Assembly (NCBI GenBank): GCA_014323835.1
Contig: JACONH010000008.1
Span: forward strand, 1-59,101
Source of the DNA: Alphaproteobacteria bacterium GM202ARS2
GTDB taxonomy: Bacteria; Pseudomonadota; Alphaproteobacteria; GM7ARS4
DNA: 59,101 bases
Direction of reading: 5' to 3'
In this document: piece by piece, positions 7,477 through 16,937 of the stretch
Numbering within the stretch: the first letter of the stretch is position 1
Layout of the letters: each line of letters begins with the position of its first letter
Notes under the pieces: model-generated
The model's input: the letters and a program-made list of their open reading frames with translations, nothing else
Told to the model about the DNA's origin: nothing
Databases searched by the model: none
Program-made: the position numbers and the translations under genes

Positions 7477-8243
7477 ATTCTAAGGGACAGCAACAGCACC
7501 CCCAGCAGCAAAAGGGTGCGTGGGTGATTATTGACAAGCCGACGGGTATGCGGTGCATGGCTGTGACCAATGGTGTGCGTAAGGCTCTGGGTGTTAAGAA
7601 GGCGGGGCATGCGGGTACGTTGGATCCTCTGGCGGAGGGCATTCTGCCGATTGCTTTAGGCAAGGCGACCAAGAGCATTGCCGAGGTTGTCTCGCAGCGT
7701 AAGGCGTATCGCTTTGTGGTGCGGTGGGGCATTGGCACCGATACGCTGGATGCGGAAGGGGATGTGATAGAAAGCGATGATGTCCGTCCGAGCAAAGAGC
7801 AAATTATCGAAGCGATGCGGGGCTTTCATGGCGTGATACGTCAGCATCCGCCGTTGTTTTCTGCTTTGCGGGTGCAAGGGGTGCGCGCGCATGCGTTGGC
7901 TCGAGAAAAAACCGCATTGGAGCTGTTGCCGCGGGAGGTGACACTTTATGAGTTGCACTTGGAGGAGCAGGACAGCGAGAGTGCTACGTTCTTTTGTTTG
8001 TGCGGGCAGGGCTTTTACGTGCGGGCGTTGGCTCGAGACTTGGGCAAGGCGGTGGGGGGATGCGCGCATATTACGGCTCTGCGGCGGGTAGCCGTGGGGG
8101 GCATCGATGGGCAGGATGCCATTGGCTATCAAGAGCTGTGGGACTTGTGTAAGCAAGGAAGAGGGCAGGAAGCCGTCTTGTCTATGGCAGAGATGACAAA
8201 GAAATTGTATAAAAAGGTTGCAAAGGACGCACCGATTCTATAG
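7473..8243 (+). CDS. truB: tRNA pseudouridine-55 synthase
   Basis: A 256-residue enzyme making pseudouridine 55 in the T loop of elongator tRNAs. The catalytic motif AGHAGTLDPLAEG (about residue 45, Asp as nucleophile) and the WVIIDKPTGM start are characteristic, as is GQGFYVRALARDLG near residue 180. In most TruB proteins the residue after KPTGM is Ser or Thr followed by a longer loop; here it is RCMA, a slight departure. Overlaps rbfA by four bases. Confidence 0.95.
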   Translation: MNSKGQQQHPQQQKGAWVIIDKPTGMRCMAVTNGVRKALGVKKAGHAGTLDPLAEGILPIALGKATKSIAEVVSQRKAYRFVVRWGIGTDTLDAEGDVIESDDVRPSKEQIIEAMRGFHGVIRQHPPLFSALRVQGVRAHALAREKTALELLPREVTLYELHLEEQDSESATFFCLCGQGFYVRALARDLGKAVGGCAHITALRRVAVGGIDGQDAIGYQELWDLCKQGRGQEAVLSMAEMTKKLYKKVAKDAPIL

Positions 8244-8291
8244 GTAAGAGATAAGACCAAAGGACACACTAGGAAACACTGGGACACATTC

Positions 8292-8594
8292 ATGGCAACG
8301 AAGAAATCGGGGGAGCACGATAACGACAAAGCGGGGCAAGCCAGCAAGCAAGACACTATAGCGAGCTATAGACGCGACAAAGCGGATACGGGCTCGACGG
8401 AGGTGCAGGTTGCCTTGTTGACGCGGCGTATTAACGGCTTGACCGAGCATTTGAAGGAGCATGCCAAGGATCATTATTGTCGGCGAGGCTTGCTGTTGAT
8501 GGTGGGACAACGGCGGCGGTTGCTGGATTACTTGCGGAAGCGGAGCCAAGACCGCTATCGCACGTTGATTGAGTCGTTGGGTATTCGCCGCTAG
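8292..8594 (+). CDS. rpsO: 30S ribosomal protein S15
   Basis: S15 binds 16S rRNA early in 30S assembly. The core with [23 protein letters not shown] and the later [21 protein letters not shown] is diagnostic. At 100 residues it is longer than the usual 89, because of an N-terminal charged extension ([15 protein letters not shown]). The gene lies 48 bases after truB and 10 before pnp. In many bacteria S15 represses its own translation and the rpsO-pnp transcript is processed; no such structure was traced here. Confidence 0.96.
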   Translation: MATKKSGEHDNDKAGQASKQDTIASYRRDKADTGSTEVQVALLTRRINGLTEHLKEHAKDHYCRRGLLLMVGQRRRLLDYLRKRSQDRYRTLIESLGIRR

Positions 8595-8604
8595 GAGATG
8601 ATTG

Positions 8605-10713
8605 ATGTTTAAGGTTACCAGTAAGACATTCACATGGGGTGGGGCGGAACTTTCTTTTGAGAGCGGCAGATTGGCTCGGCAGGCTGATGGCGCGGTGCTG
8701 TCGAGAGTAGGCGATACGTGCGTGTTCGCCACGGTGGTTGCCGAGAAAACACCGAAGGTGGGCGTGGACTTTTTGCCTCTGTCGGTGAATTACATGGAGC
8801 GGAGCTACGCAGCGGGCAAAGTGCCGGGCGGATTCTTTAAGAGAGAAGGACGACCGACAGAACGCGAAACGCTGATTTCACGGCTGATTGACCGACCGCT
8901 GCGACCAACGTTCCCGAATGGCTATCGACTGGAGACGCAGATTATCTGTAAGGCGATTAGTCACGACCAAGAAAACGACTCGGATGTGTTGGCGATTAAC
9001 GCGGCGTCGTGTGCGTTGGCGGTGTCGGGACTGCCGTGTGGTGATGAGATTGTCGCTGCTGCTAAGGTGGGTTACATTGATGGGCAATTTGTTTTGAATC
9101 CGAAGATTGAGGCGATGGCTCAATCGCAGCTGGAATTGGTGGTAGCGGGCACACGAGAAGGTGTGCTGATGGTGGAATCACAAGCCGACCAGTTGTCGGA
9201 GCAAATCATGTTGGATGCCGTCATGTTTGGACACGAGCAGATGCAGCAGGTGATTGATGTCATCGAGTCTATGGCAAAAGAATGTGGCAAGCCGAAACGG
9301 CGTTTAGAACCGCCGCCGTCTCATGCTGAGGCATGGAAGACGGAATTGCATGGGATTGTTAAGGACGACCTTGTGGCAGCGTATAAGGAGCAAGACAAGC
9401 AGACGCGGGTGCAGGCGTTGGATGCGATGCGCACCAAGGGGTTGGAGGCACTGAGTGAGAAGCATCCGGAGATGAACGAGGATAGTGCTGCGTTGGGTTT
9501 GGCGAAGGGTTTGTTGAAGGATATTGAGAAGCATGAAGTGCGTTCGCGTATTCTTAAAGACAGTGCGCGCATCGATGGACGTAAGAAGAATGATGTCAGA
9601 CAGATTGATTGTCAGGTGAATGTTTTGCCGCGCACGCATGGTTCGGCAGTTTTCACTCGTGGCGAGACGCAGGCGTTGGTTGTGACGACGTTGGGCTCGA
9701 CGACGGATGAGCAAGTTGTGGATGGTATTATTGGTGACCAGCGTGAGTCGTTTATGTTGCACTATAACTTTCCGCCGTATTCTGTGGGAGAAGTGGGGCG
9801 GGTTGGTTTCACGGGACGGCGAGAGATTGGTCATGGCAAGTTGGCTTGGCGTGCTTTGAAGGCGGTGTTGCCGACAAAGGAGGCTTTTCCGTATACGTTG
9901 CGGGTTGTTTCTGAGATTACCGAGTCGAATGGCTCGAGCTCTATGGCGACGGTGTGTGGGGCGTGTTTGTCGATGTTGGATGCGGGTGTGCCTTTGAAGG
10001 AGTCGGTGGCGGGTATTGCTATGGGGCTGATTAAGGAGGGTGATCAATTTATCGTGCTGTCCGATATTCTTGGCGATGAGGATCATTTGGGCGATATGGA
10101 CTTTAAGGTGGCGGGTTCGCAGGCGGGTATTACGTCTTTGCAGATGGACTTGAAGATTACGAGTATCAACAAGGACATTATGCAGGAAGCGTTACAGCAA
10201 GCTTTGGAGGGGCGCTTGCATATTCTTAAGGAGATGGCTCAGGTGATGCCGCAGACTCGTTCGAATCTCAGTGAGCATGCTCCTAAGATTGAGACCATTC
10301 AGGTGCCGGTGGATAAAATTCGCGATGTTATTGGTGTTGGTGGCAAAGTCATACGGGAGATTTGTCAGGTGTCGGGGGCGAAAGTGGACATCGATGATAG
10401 TGGTCTTGTTAAGGTATCGGCGGTGGGCAGAGAAAGCATGGACAAGGCTTTATCGATGATTAAGGACATTACGGCAGAGCCTGAGATTGGTCATATTTAT
10501 CGGGGCAAAGTTGTTAAGTGCGTGGACTTTGGTGCTTTTGTTAATTTTATGAGTGGGCGTGATGGGCTTGTGCATATTAGCGAGTTGGTGCCTGAGCGTG
10601 TGCGGCGTGTGACGGACATTGTTAACGAAGGCGATGAAGTCAACGTTAAGGTGCTCGACATCGATGAGCGTGGACGTGTGCGGCTCAGTATGAAACAGGC
10701 TCAACAGCAATGA
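8605..10713 (+). CDS. pnp: Polyribonucleotide nucleotidyltransferase (PNPase)
   Basis: A 702-residue 3'-5' phosphorolytic exoribonuclease and degradosome component. Two RNase PH-like domains (about residues 10-230 and 310-540), with the first carrying NYMERSYAAGKVPGGFFKRE and the second EKVCG-like active-site surroundings, are followed by a KH domain (DVIGVGGKVIREI, about 565) and an S1 domain (GHIYRGKVVKCVDFGAFV, about 630). Length matches the family. ATG 8605 is chosen over the TTG one codon earlier because AGGAG ends 7 bases before it. Last gene of the rbfA-truB-rpsO-pnp run. Confidence 0.97.
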   Translation: MFKVTSKTFTWGGAELSFESGRLARQADGAVLSRVGDTCVFATVVAEKTPKVGVDFLPLSVNYMERSYAAGKVPGGFFKREGRPTERETLISRLIDRPLRPTFPNGYRLETQIICKAISHDQENDSDVLAINAASCALAVSGLPCGDEIVAAAKVGYIDGQFVLNPKIEAMAQSQLELVVAGTREGVLMVESQADQLSEQIMLDAVMFGHEQMQQVIDVIESMAKECGKPKRRLEPPPSHAEAWKTELHGIVKDDLVAAYKEQDKQTRVQALDAMRTKGLEALSEKHPEMNEDSAALGLAKGLLKDIEKHEVRSRILKDSARIDGRKKNDVRQIDCQVNVLPRTHGSAVFTRGETQALVVTTLGSTTDEQVVDGIIGDQRESFMLHYNFPPYSVGEVGRVGFTGRREIGHGKLAWRALKAVLPTKEAFPYTLRVVSEITESNGSSSMATVCGACLSMLDAGVPLKESVAGIAMGLIKEGDQFIVLSDILGDEDHLGDMDFKVAGSQAGITSLQMDLKITSINKDIMQEALQQALEGRLHILKEMAQVMPQTRSNLSEHAPKIETIQVPVDKIRDVIGVGGKVIREICQVSGAKVDIDDSGLVKVSAVGRESMDKALSMIKDITAEPEIGHIYRGKVVKCVDFGAFVNFMSGRDGLVHISELVPERVRRVTDIVNEGDEVNVKVLDIDERGRVRLSMKQAQQQ

Positions 10714-10765
10714 CGGGGACGGAACGTCTGTTGGCGGGACGCGAGAGCTACGAGAGGAAGCGATT

Positions 10766-12166
10766 ATGAAAACCCTACATCCGATTAGGCTTTCTGGTAA
10801 AGAAGTATTGCCTCTTATTGAGGGGGGTAAGGGAATTTCTGTGAGCAACGGCGAATCGTCGGGGGCGTGGGCGGCTAGCGGTGGTGTTGGTACGTTTTCG
10901 GGTGTCAATGCTGATTCTTATGATGAGCGTGGTCTGCCGATACCTTATGCGTATGAGGGTCGTACGCGCCGTGAGCGTCATCGTGAGTTGATTGAGCGTT
11001 CGGTTAAGGGGGCTATCACGCAGGCGAGGCGTGCTTACGATCTTGCGGGTGGTGAGGGGCGTTTGCATATGAATATTTTGTGGGAGATGGGTGCTGCCGA
11101 GCAGGTATTGCGTCGTGTTCTTGATGGGGCGAAAGGTTTGATTCATGGTGTTACGTGTGGGGCGGGCATGCCGTATCGTTTGGCGGAAATATGTGCGCAG
11201 TTTGGTGTTTTTTATTATCCGATAGTGTCGTCGGCTCGTGCTTTTCGTGCCTTGTGGAAGCGGGCTTATTATAAGTTCCGTAAGCTGTTGGGTGCGGTGG
11301 TCTATGAAGACCCGTGGTTGGCGGGTGGACATAATGGTTTGTCTAATAGCGAAGATTATCGTTGTCCGCAGGCGCCGCGTCCGCGGGTGGCGGAGTTGCG
11401 CAAAATGATGAATGCGTATGGCTTACAGGATACGCCTATTATTATGGCGGGCGGAGTCTGGTTTTTGCGTGATTGGGAGGACTGGATTGACGACCCTGAG
11501 CTTGCGCCTATTGGCTTTCAATTTGGCACGCGCCCTTTGTTAACACAAGAGAGCCCCATTTCCATGTCGTGGAAACGTAAGTTGCTCAATCTGTGTAAGG
11601 GCGATATTCTGTTGCATAAATTCAGCCCGACAGGTTTTTTCTCTTCGGCGGTGAAAAATCGTTTTATTGCCGAGTTGGAGGCACGTTCGCATCGACAAGT
11701 GCCTTACACGAGACGTGCCGATGAAGATTTTGATACGCCTTACGCTATGGGCAAGCGTTCTCGTATTGTGTATGTGCGTCGGCAGGATATGCCTTCGATG
11801 ATGAGCTGGGTCGAGCAAGGGTATACGGATGCTCTGCCGACTCCTGACTCGACTCTTGTGTTTGTTACGCCGGAGAAGGCGCAAGAAATTCACCAAGACC
11901 AGGTTGATTGTATGGGGTGTTTGTCGGCTTGTCATTTCAGCAACTGGTCACAGGGAGAGAGTGGTACGACTGGCCGTCGAGTCGACCCGCGTTCGTTTTG
12001 CATCCAGAAGACGTTGCAGACGATTATTCATGATGACAAGACGATTGATGACGAACTGATGTTCGCTGGGCATGGTGCCTATCGTTTTCGTGAGGATCCC
12101 TTCTATAAGAACGGCTTTATTCCGAGCGTCAAGCAGCTGGTGGAGCGTATCCTCACGGGCGACTAG
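10766..12166 (+). CDS. Nitronate monooxygenase-like FMN flavoprotein
   Basis: A 466-residue protein resembling the NAD(P)H-dependent flavin oxidoreductase / 2-nitropropane dioxygenase family, a TIM barrel with FMN. The stretches LIHGVTCGAGMPYRLAEI, FYYPIVSSARAF, WLAGGHNGL and IIMAGGVWFLRDWEDW follow the order of the family's phosphate- and flavin-binding loops. The C-terminal third, with CMGCLSACHFSNW (about residue 380), is an extra region whose four nearby Cys/His residues could bind metal. The substrate cannot be told. AGAGGAAG lies upstream of ATG 10766. It is transcribed with pnp (53 bases apart) and converges on the cytochrome c gene. Confidence 0.75.
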   Translation: MKTLHPIRLSGKEVLPLIEGGKGISVSNGESSGAWAASGGVGTFSGVNADSYDERGLPIPYAYEGRTRRERHRELIERSVKGAITQARRAYDLAGGEGRLHMNILWEMGAAEQVLRRVLDGAKGLIHGVTCGAGMPYRLAEICAQFGVFYYPIVSSARAFRALWKRAYYKFRKLLGAVVYEDPWLAGGHNGLSNSEDYRCPQAPRPRVAELRKMMNAYGLQDTPIIMAGGVWFLRDWEDWIDDPELAPIGFQFGTRPLLTQESPISMSWKRKLLNLCKGDILLHKFSPTGFFSSAVKNRFIAELEARSHRQVPYTRRADEDFDTPYAMGKRSRIVYVRRQDMPSMMSWVEQGYTDALPTPDSTLVFVTPEKAQEIHQDQVDCMGCLSACHFSNWSQGESGTTGRRVDPRSFCIQKTLQTIIHDDKTIDDELMFAGHGAYRFREDPFYKNGFIPSVKQLVERILTGD

Positions 12167-12177
12167 GAAGCGGTGGG

Positions 12178-12552
12178 TTATTGCAGGGTTTTGAGGTAAG
12201 CAATAAGGTCTGTGCGTTGTTTTGCTTTGCGTAAGCCTGGGTAGATCATTTTGGTGCCTTTGACGAGTTTTGCTGGTTTTTTTATCCATGCGTCGAGGGT
12301 TGCGTCATCCCATGTTAAGTTGGCGTCCATGAGGGCTTGCGAGTATTTGAAGTCGCTTTTTTGAGCGGCTTTTTTGCCGTATGTTCCCCACAGGTTGGGT
12401 CCTACTTTGTGTGCGCCGTCCTTGTCAGGGGTGTGGCATGCGGCACATTTTTTGAAGTGTTTTTTGCCTTTTTTGACGTCGCCTTCGGCATAGGCAAAGG
12501 AGGGGGCAATAAAGATAGCAGCTAACAAAAGGAAACAAAAACGGCTGGACAT
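12178..12552 (-). CDS. Class I cytochrome c (c2/c550 type)
   Basis: A 124-residue exported monohaem cytochrome. A signal peptide (residues 1-22, ending AYA) precedes the haem site KKCAACHTPDKDG and a C-terminal axial Met in GTKMIYPGL. The GPNLWGTYGKKA block is typical of alphaproteobacterial cytochrome c2 / mitochondrial-type c. It could carry electrons from the bc1 complex or from XoxG to the terminal oxidase; this is inference, since no oxidase gene is in the window. It converges with the flavoprotein gene (11 bases) and diverges from the UbiH-type gene. Confidence 0.92.
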   Translation of the reverse strand: MSSRFCFLLLAAIFIAPSFAYAEGDVKKGKKHFKKCAACHTPDKDGAHKVGPNLWGTYGKKAAQKSDFKYSQALMDANLTWDDATLDAWIKKPAKLVKGTKMIYPGLRKAKQRTDLIAYLKTLQ

Positions 12553-12663
12553 GATAGGGACTCCTACAAGCGTTTTGGTTTTGTATCAGGTGACTTTTCT
12601 ACTGTATGGCGGGTATAATGTATAAGCCTTTGTGCAGAACACCTGAAGAAAACCGTTAAGTGG

Positions 12664-13887
12664 ATGCAGTTTAGTATGATGGATGATAGGACGCAAGTAA
12701 TAATTGTTGGTGGTGGTTTGGCGGGTCTTGGCGTTGCCCATGCTTTGGGCGGTCGCGGCGTTTCGTGTGTTGTTTTGGAGCGTGGCCTTATGCACGGTTC
12801 GAGTGGTGCGATGCCGCGGGGTAGGGACAGCGACTTACGGCAGACGGCGGTGTCTTATGGGTCGCAGCAGTTGATGACGTCGTGGGGCGTGTGGGACGAG
12901 CATCTGGCATCGGCGGCGTGTAAGATGACGTCTATCTGTGTGCAGGATGGTGGCGATTCGGCAAAGACGGTGTTTTCTGCTGTCGAGCACGGCTATGAGC
13001 GTTTGGGTTCGATTATTGCGCAGAGTCTGTTGCGGGAGGGATTGGCACGGGGTTTGTCTCGTCATTCTTCTGTCCGTGTTATCGAGGAGGCGGCGATTAA
13101 GACAATGACTCGGGGTGCCGATGGTGTTGAGGTCGTCTTAGAGCAAGGCACTGTGCGGGGCGCGGTTGTGGTGGCAGCGGATGGGCGGTGCTCGCCTATC
13201 GCTCAGGGCGCAAGTCTTGGCTATTACACGTATGATTATGGGCAACAGGCGGTTGTCGCGGTGATGGCTCACGAGAAACCCCACGAGGGTCTGGCGTGTG
13301 AATTGTTTTTGCCGCAAGGGACTCTGGCGTTGTTGCCGATGGCAGATGACGAGGCGGGACGCCACCGTTCGTCTTTGGTGTGGAGCTTGGGGCATGAGGC
13401 GGCACAAGCAATGCTTGCGTGTTCTGACGACATTTTTGCCGAGCAGGTCGCCTATTATAGCGAGAGCCTCTTCGGGCCCATGAGTCTTGTTTCGAAGCGT
13501 CAGACGTTTCCACTTACGTTGACTCGAGCGGGGGCTTATGTTGGCGACCGCTTGGCTCTTGTGGGCGATGCTTGTCGCAGTCTTCATCCTTTGGCAGGAC
13601 AGGGAATCAATTTGGGCTGGCGAGATGGCGAAGCGTTGGCGAAAGTCATCCATGAGGCACACACATTGGGACTCGATTGTGGCACGCAAGCCATTCTGCG
13701 ACGCTATGAGAAGGCGCGTTATGCTGACTCGTTGGCTTTGATGGCGGCGACCCATGGCTTGAATCGTTTGTTTGCTCACCGTAATCCGTTGTCTGTTGCC
13801 TTCAGGCGTTGTGCGGTGCGTATGTTTGCTCAGGTTATGCCGTTGCAACAAAAAATGATGCGCTACGGCATGGGGATGTCCGCATGA
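12664..13887 (+). CDS. UbiH/UbiF-type FAD hydroxylase
   Basis: A 407-residue flavoprotein monooxygenase of the ubiquinone hydroxylase family. The N-terminal Rossmann motif VIIVGGGLAGLGVAHAL (about residue 12) binds the ADP of FAD, the LVGDACRSLHPLAGQGINLGWRD block (about 298) is the second FAD motif and the ubiquinone-hydroxylase signature, and the lone DGR motif near residue 173 completes the set. Which ring position it hydroxylates cannot be told. ATG 12664 is used; ATGs at 12676 and 12679 are also possible. Its stop overlaps the ftsK start (ATGA). Confidence 0.88.
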   Translation: MQFSMMDDRTQVIIVGGGLAGLGVAHALGGRGVSCVVLERGLMHGSSGAMPRGRDSDLRQTAVSYGSQQLMTSWGVWDEHLASAACKMTSICVQDGGDSAKTVFSAVEHGYERLGSIIAQSLLREGLARGLSRHSSVRVIEEAAIKTMTRGADGVEVVLEQGTVRGAVVVAADGRCSPIAQGASLGYYTYDYGQQAVVAVMAHEKPHEGLACELFLPQGTLALLPMADDEAGRHRSSLVWSLGHEAAQAMLACSDDIFAEQVAYYSESLFGPMSLVSKRQTFPLTLTRAGAYVGDRLALVGDACRSLHPLAGQGINLGWRDGEALAKVIHEAHTLGLDCGTQAILRRYEKARYADSLALMAATHGLNRLFAHRNPLSVAFRRCAVRMFAQVMPLQQKMMRYGMGMSA

Positions 13888-16244
13888 GGGCACTAAGAGA
13901 AAAAATGACGTCCTTACTTTGGGATGCCCACTATCAGGAGAGACGGTGGATGGCCATGGGCGTTGCCTTGTGTGCGGCGTCATGCTTGCTGGTAGCTCTT
14001 TTTGTGTTATCGGCAGACGAGCAGTTGTCGTTGAATACGGCATCGGATACGCCAACTCGACATCCGTTGGGTCTGTGGGCATCTTTTGTTGCGGATGGTT
14101 TGTGGCAAATGCTCGGGCATAGCGTCTGGTTTGTTGCTGGAGTGTGGCTACTATGGGGAATCAAGTATCTTCATCTGTCGCCACCGTCATGGATGGCTTG
14201 GCGCGTGGCTTCCCTTGCTTGTGCGGTGCTGTTTTTGGCTGTGGTTTTGCATGGCGGACAGCGTTTGTATGGGAGCGAGTATATCTTGTGGGGGGGAATT
14301 GTCGGCAAGGCTCTCTATCATGCAGGCGGTATCGCGCTGGTCTGGTTGGGATGGAGCATCCCTCGAGGATTAGCCCTTCTGGTCGCCTTGACTATCGGGG
14401 TCGGCACGTTGGTTTATGCGTTTGGATTAACACGGCAAGAAGCCCTGTGGCTTTGGCATAAAACGCAAAACATCATCCGTCAGGCAGGGCAGCTGGCTCT
14501 GAGGCTCCTTAAGGGTCTGGCAAGGGGTATCGCACGTTCGACTGTCCATGTCTGGCGACTGGTTAGGGGCGACTTTGAGCCGTCTATGCCGGTGTTCGGA
14601 GGACGACAAAAGCAATGGCGCGCCATTCATATGGATGCCGACAATCGGGAAACAAAAGAGACAGAAGAAGCAGAAGAGAGAGATACCCATGACGATGTAA
14701 TAGAGGAGCATCCTGTGGTTCAGCCTGACGAGCCGCGTGTGCGTCCGTTGCCGAGTCGCCGTCAAGAGGATGAGCCTGTGTTTATGCCGCCCCTTGATTT
14801 GTTGAAACATCGGGTTGTTGCCTCGAAAGACAGTATCGATGAGACTTTTTTGCAGGAGCAGCAAGAGCAGTTGGTCTCGACGTTGGGTGATTTTGGTATT
14901 AAAGGGCGTATTCTTAGTCGGCAGAGTGGGCCTGTGATAACGTTGTATGCGTTTGAGCCGGCGGCGGGGACAAAAATATCTCGAGTGATAGCTCTTGCGG
15001 ATGATTTGGCTCGGGCGTTGAGTGCGTTGTCGGTGCGTATTGCTCTTGTGCCGGGGCAGAATGTTATTGGCATCGAGGTGCCGTTGAAGAAGCGGCAGAT
15101 TGTTTATCTTCATGATGTATTGGCACACAGCCGCAACAGTCTGGAGCAGCCGCAGTCTCTGCCGTTGGCACTGGGGTGTGGCATCGATGGCACGCCGATG
15201 ATGAGGGACTTGCGGGATATGCCGCACTTGTTGGTTGCGGGCACCACTGGCTCGGGCAAGTCGGTTGCGTTGAATGCGATGATTATGTCGTTGCTGTATC
15301 ATTGTCCGCCGTCGGTGTGTCGTTTATTGTTGATTGACCCGAAGCGTCTTGAGCTATCGTCTTATGAGGGTTTGTCGCATTTGCTGGCGCCGGTGGTGCA
15401 TGACGCGGCACAGGCTGTTAGTGCTTTTCAGTGGCTGGTTAAGGAGATGGAGAGAAGGTATGCGTTGATGGCATCCTTTGGCGTGCGTCATATCGATGGC
15501 TATCATCGGGAATGTGCGCGCCTCGAGAAGCAAAACCGCACGCAAACGCAGGAGGGAGAAGAGACGTCCACGGCGTTGCCGTTCATCGTTGTTATTGTGG
15601 ACGAGGTGGCGGATGTTATGTTGGTTTCTGGGCGTGCCATAGAGGGCGCGATACAAAGGCTCGCCCAGATGGCACGCGCAGCGGGTATTCATATCATTTT
15701 GGCAACGCAACGCCCTTCTGTCGATGTTATCACCGGCACAATCAAGGCAAACTTTCCGACCCGCCTCAGTTTTCAGGTGACGACAAAAATTGATTCCCGC
15801 ACGATTCTTGGCGAGCAAGGCTCAGAGAAACTTTTAGGGCAGGGCGATGGTCTTTTGATGACACCGGGCAAGCCCTTGACTCGTTTGCATGCCCCGTTTG
15901 TGAGTGACCCAGAGGTGGAGGACGTGGTATCGTGGCTGAAAGAAGCCTATGGCAACAGCGAGGATGTTTTGGCGACAAACACAATGGGCACGCAGGAGGT
16001 AGACCCTTCGCCTTTGGTGCCAGACTTTAGCGGACAGGAGCAAGAGGATGAGGAAGAAGATATTTTGTATCAACAGGCGGTCTCTATCGTGTTGGAAGGC
16101 TCTCGGGCATCCATTAGTTTGCTACAGCGTCATTTGCAGATTGGCTATAATCGGGCAGCGAGGATTATGGAGCGGATGGAACAGCAAGGACTCGTATCGA
16201 TGGCAGACCCCATGGGACGCCGCACCGTTCTACAAAAAAAATAG
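13884..16244 (+). CDS. ftsK: DNA translocase FtsK
   Basis: A 786-residue septal DNA pump that clears and resolves chromosome termini at division. Four hydrophobic N-terminal segments (within residues 20-185) anchor it in the septum, followed by a charged, Glu-rich linker, an alpha/beta RecA-like motor with Walker A GTTGSGKSV (about residue 452) and Walker B FIVVIVDEVADVM, and a C-terminal winged-helix gamma domain (SISLLQRHLQIGYNRAARIM) that reads the orienting KOPS sequences. The linker is short, as in SpoIIIE/alphaproteobacterial FtsK. ATG 13884 overlaps the previous stop (ATGA); the frame is open to 13809, inside that gene. Confidence 0.95.
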   Translation: MRALREKMTSLLWDAHYQERRWMAMGVALCAASCLLVALFVLSADEQLSLNTASDTPTRHPLGLWASFVADGLWQMLGHSVWFVAGVWLLWGIKYLHLSPPSWMAWRVASLACAVLFLAVVLHGGQRLYGSEYILWGGIVGKALYHAGGIALVWLGWSIPRGLALLVALTIGVGTLVYAFGLTRQEALWLWHKTQNIIRQAGQLALRLLKGLARGIARSTVHVWRLVRGDFEPSMPVFGGRQKQWRAIHMDADNRETKETEEAEERDTHDDVIEEHPVVQPDEPRVRPLPSRRQEDEPVFMPPLDLLKHRVVASKDSIDETFLQEQQEQLVSTLGDFGIKGRILSRQSGPVITLYAFEPAAGTKISRVIALADDLARALSALSVRIALVPGQNVIGIEVPLKKRQIVYLHDVLAHSRNSLEQPQSLPLALGCGIDGTPMMRDLRDMPHLLVAGTTGSGKSVALNAMIMSLLYHCPPSVCRLLLIDPKRLELSSYEGLSHLLAPVVHDAAQAVSAFQWLVKEMERRYALMASFGVRHIDGYHRECARLEKQNRTQTQEGEETSTALPFIVVIVDEVADVMLVSGRAIEGAIQRLAQMARAAGIHIILATQRPSVDVITGTIKANFPTRLSFQVTTKIDSRTILGEQGSEKLLGQGDGLLMTPGKPLTRLHAPFVSDPEVEDVVSWLKEAYGNSEDVLATNTMGTQEVDPSPLVPDFSGQEQEDEEEDILYQQAVSIVLEGSRASISLLQRHLQIGYNRAARIMERMEQQGLVSMADPMGRRTVLQKK

Positions 16245-16253
16245 GGTGTCGAT

Positions 16254-16937
16254 ATGAATCGTCTCTTATATGGATGCAGAGCTCTCGTGGTGTTGGCTGT
16301 GGTAGGGATGCCCTTGTTCGCTGATGCTGGCGGTGCCCGCGACAGTAACCGTGACAGTAACCGGGACCGGCATACGCCTTTGGCGGTTGTGCGTATTTCC
16401 GATTACTTGAATAACTTGCGTCAATTTACGGCGCGCTTTGTGCAAGTGACGGATAAGGGGGGTTATGCCAGTGGCAGATTGTATATTCAGCGTCCGGGGC
16501 GTATGCGGGTGGACTATGACTTGCCGAATCAGCTGCAGATTATTGCGGACGGGAGCAATGTGATTTTTTATGACCCGTCCTTTAACTCGATCAATTCGAT
16601 GCCGTTGGAGGAGTTTCCAGCCGGTGTCTTGTTGGGGCATGCCATCGATTTGGGCGGCGAGCGTTTCCGTGTCGCTTCTTTCGAGAAGAAGGATAACATG
16701 TTCGAGGTGGTGGTGCATGACAGGCAGGCATCGGGTTCGGCATCAGGGGGCTCTAAGGTGCGTTTGTTTTTTTCCGACAACCCGTTGCGTCTCGAGCAAT
16801 GGAGCTTGAAGGATGCTCGCGGCGAGAATGTCCGTGTCTTGTTGCGCGATGTGCGGGCGGTCAGTCGCCTTGACCCTGAGTTATTTGTGTTCCGTCCGCC
16901 TCGCCGTCAGGACTTACCGCCTTTTCGTTCACGATGA
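16254..16937 (+). CDS. lolA: Outer-membrane lipoprotein carrier protein LolA-like
   Basis: A 227-residue periplasmic protein. A signal peptide (about residues 1-25, ending ADA) is followed by a LolA-like half-barrel: LNNLRQFTARFVQVTDKGGYASGRL then the characteristic RPGRMRVDYDLPNQLQIIADGSNVIFYD. LolA shuttles lipoproteins from the LolCDE transporter across the periplasm. The insertion NRDSNRDR just after the cleavage site is a short imperfect repeat. ftsK-lolA is a common gene order. GGGTG stands shortly before the ATG, and the stop overlaps the next start (ATGA). Confidence 0.88.
   Translation: MNRLLYGCRALVVLAVVGMPLFADAGGARDSNRDSNRDRHTPLAVVRISDYLNNLRQFTARFVQVTDKGGYASGRLYIQRPGRMRVDYDLPNQLQIIADGSNVIFYDPSFNSINSMPLEEFPAGVLLGHAIDLGGERFRVASFEKKDNMFEVVVHDRQASGSASGGSKVRLFFSDNPLRLEQWSLKDARGENVRVLLRDVRAVSRLDPELFVFRPPRRQDLPPFRSR

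Noticed and set aside
9304-10086. A 260-codon minus-strand frame inside pnp
   Set aside because: It is antisense to the PNPase core domains and its product is an Arg/His/Thr-rich sequence without family features.
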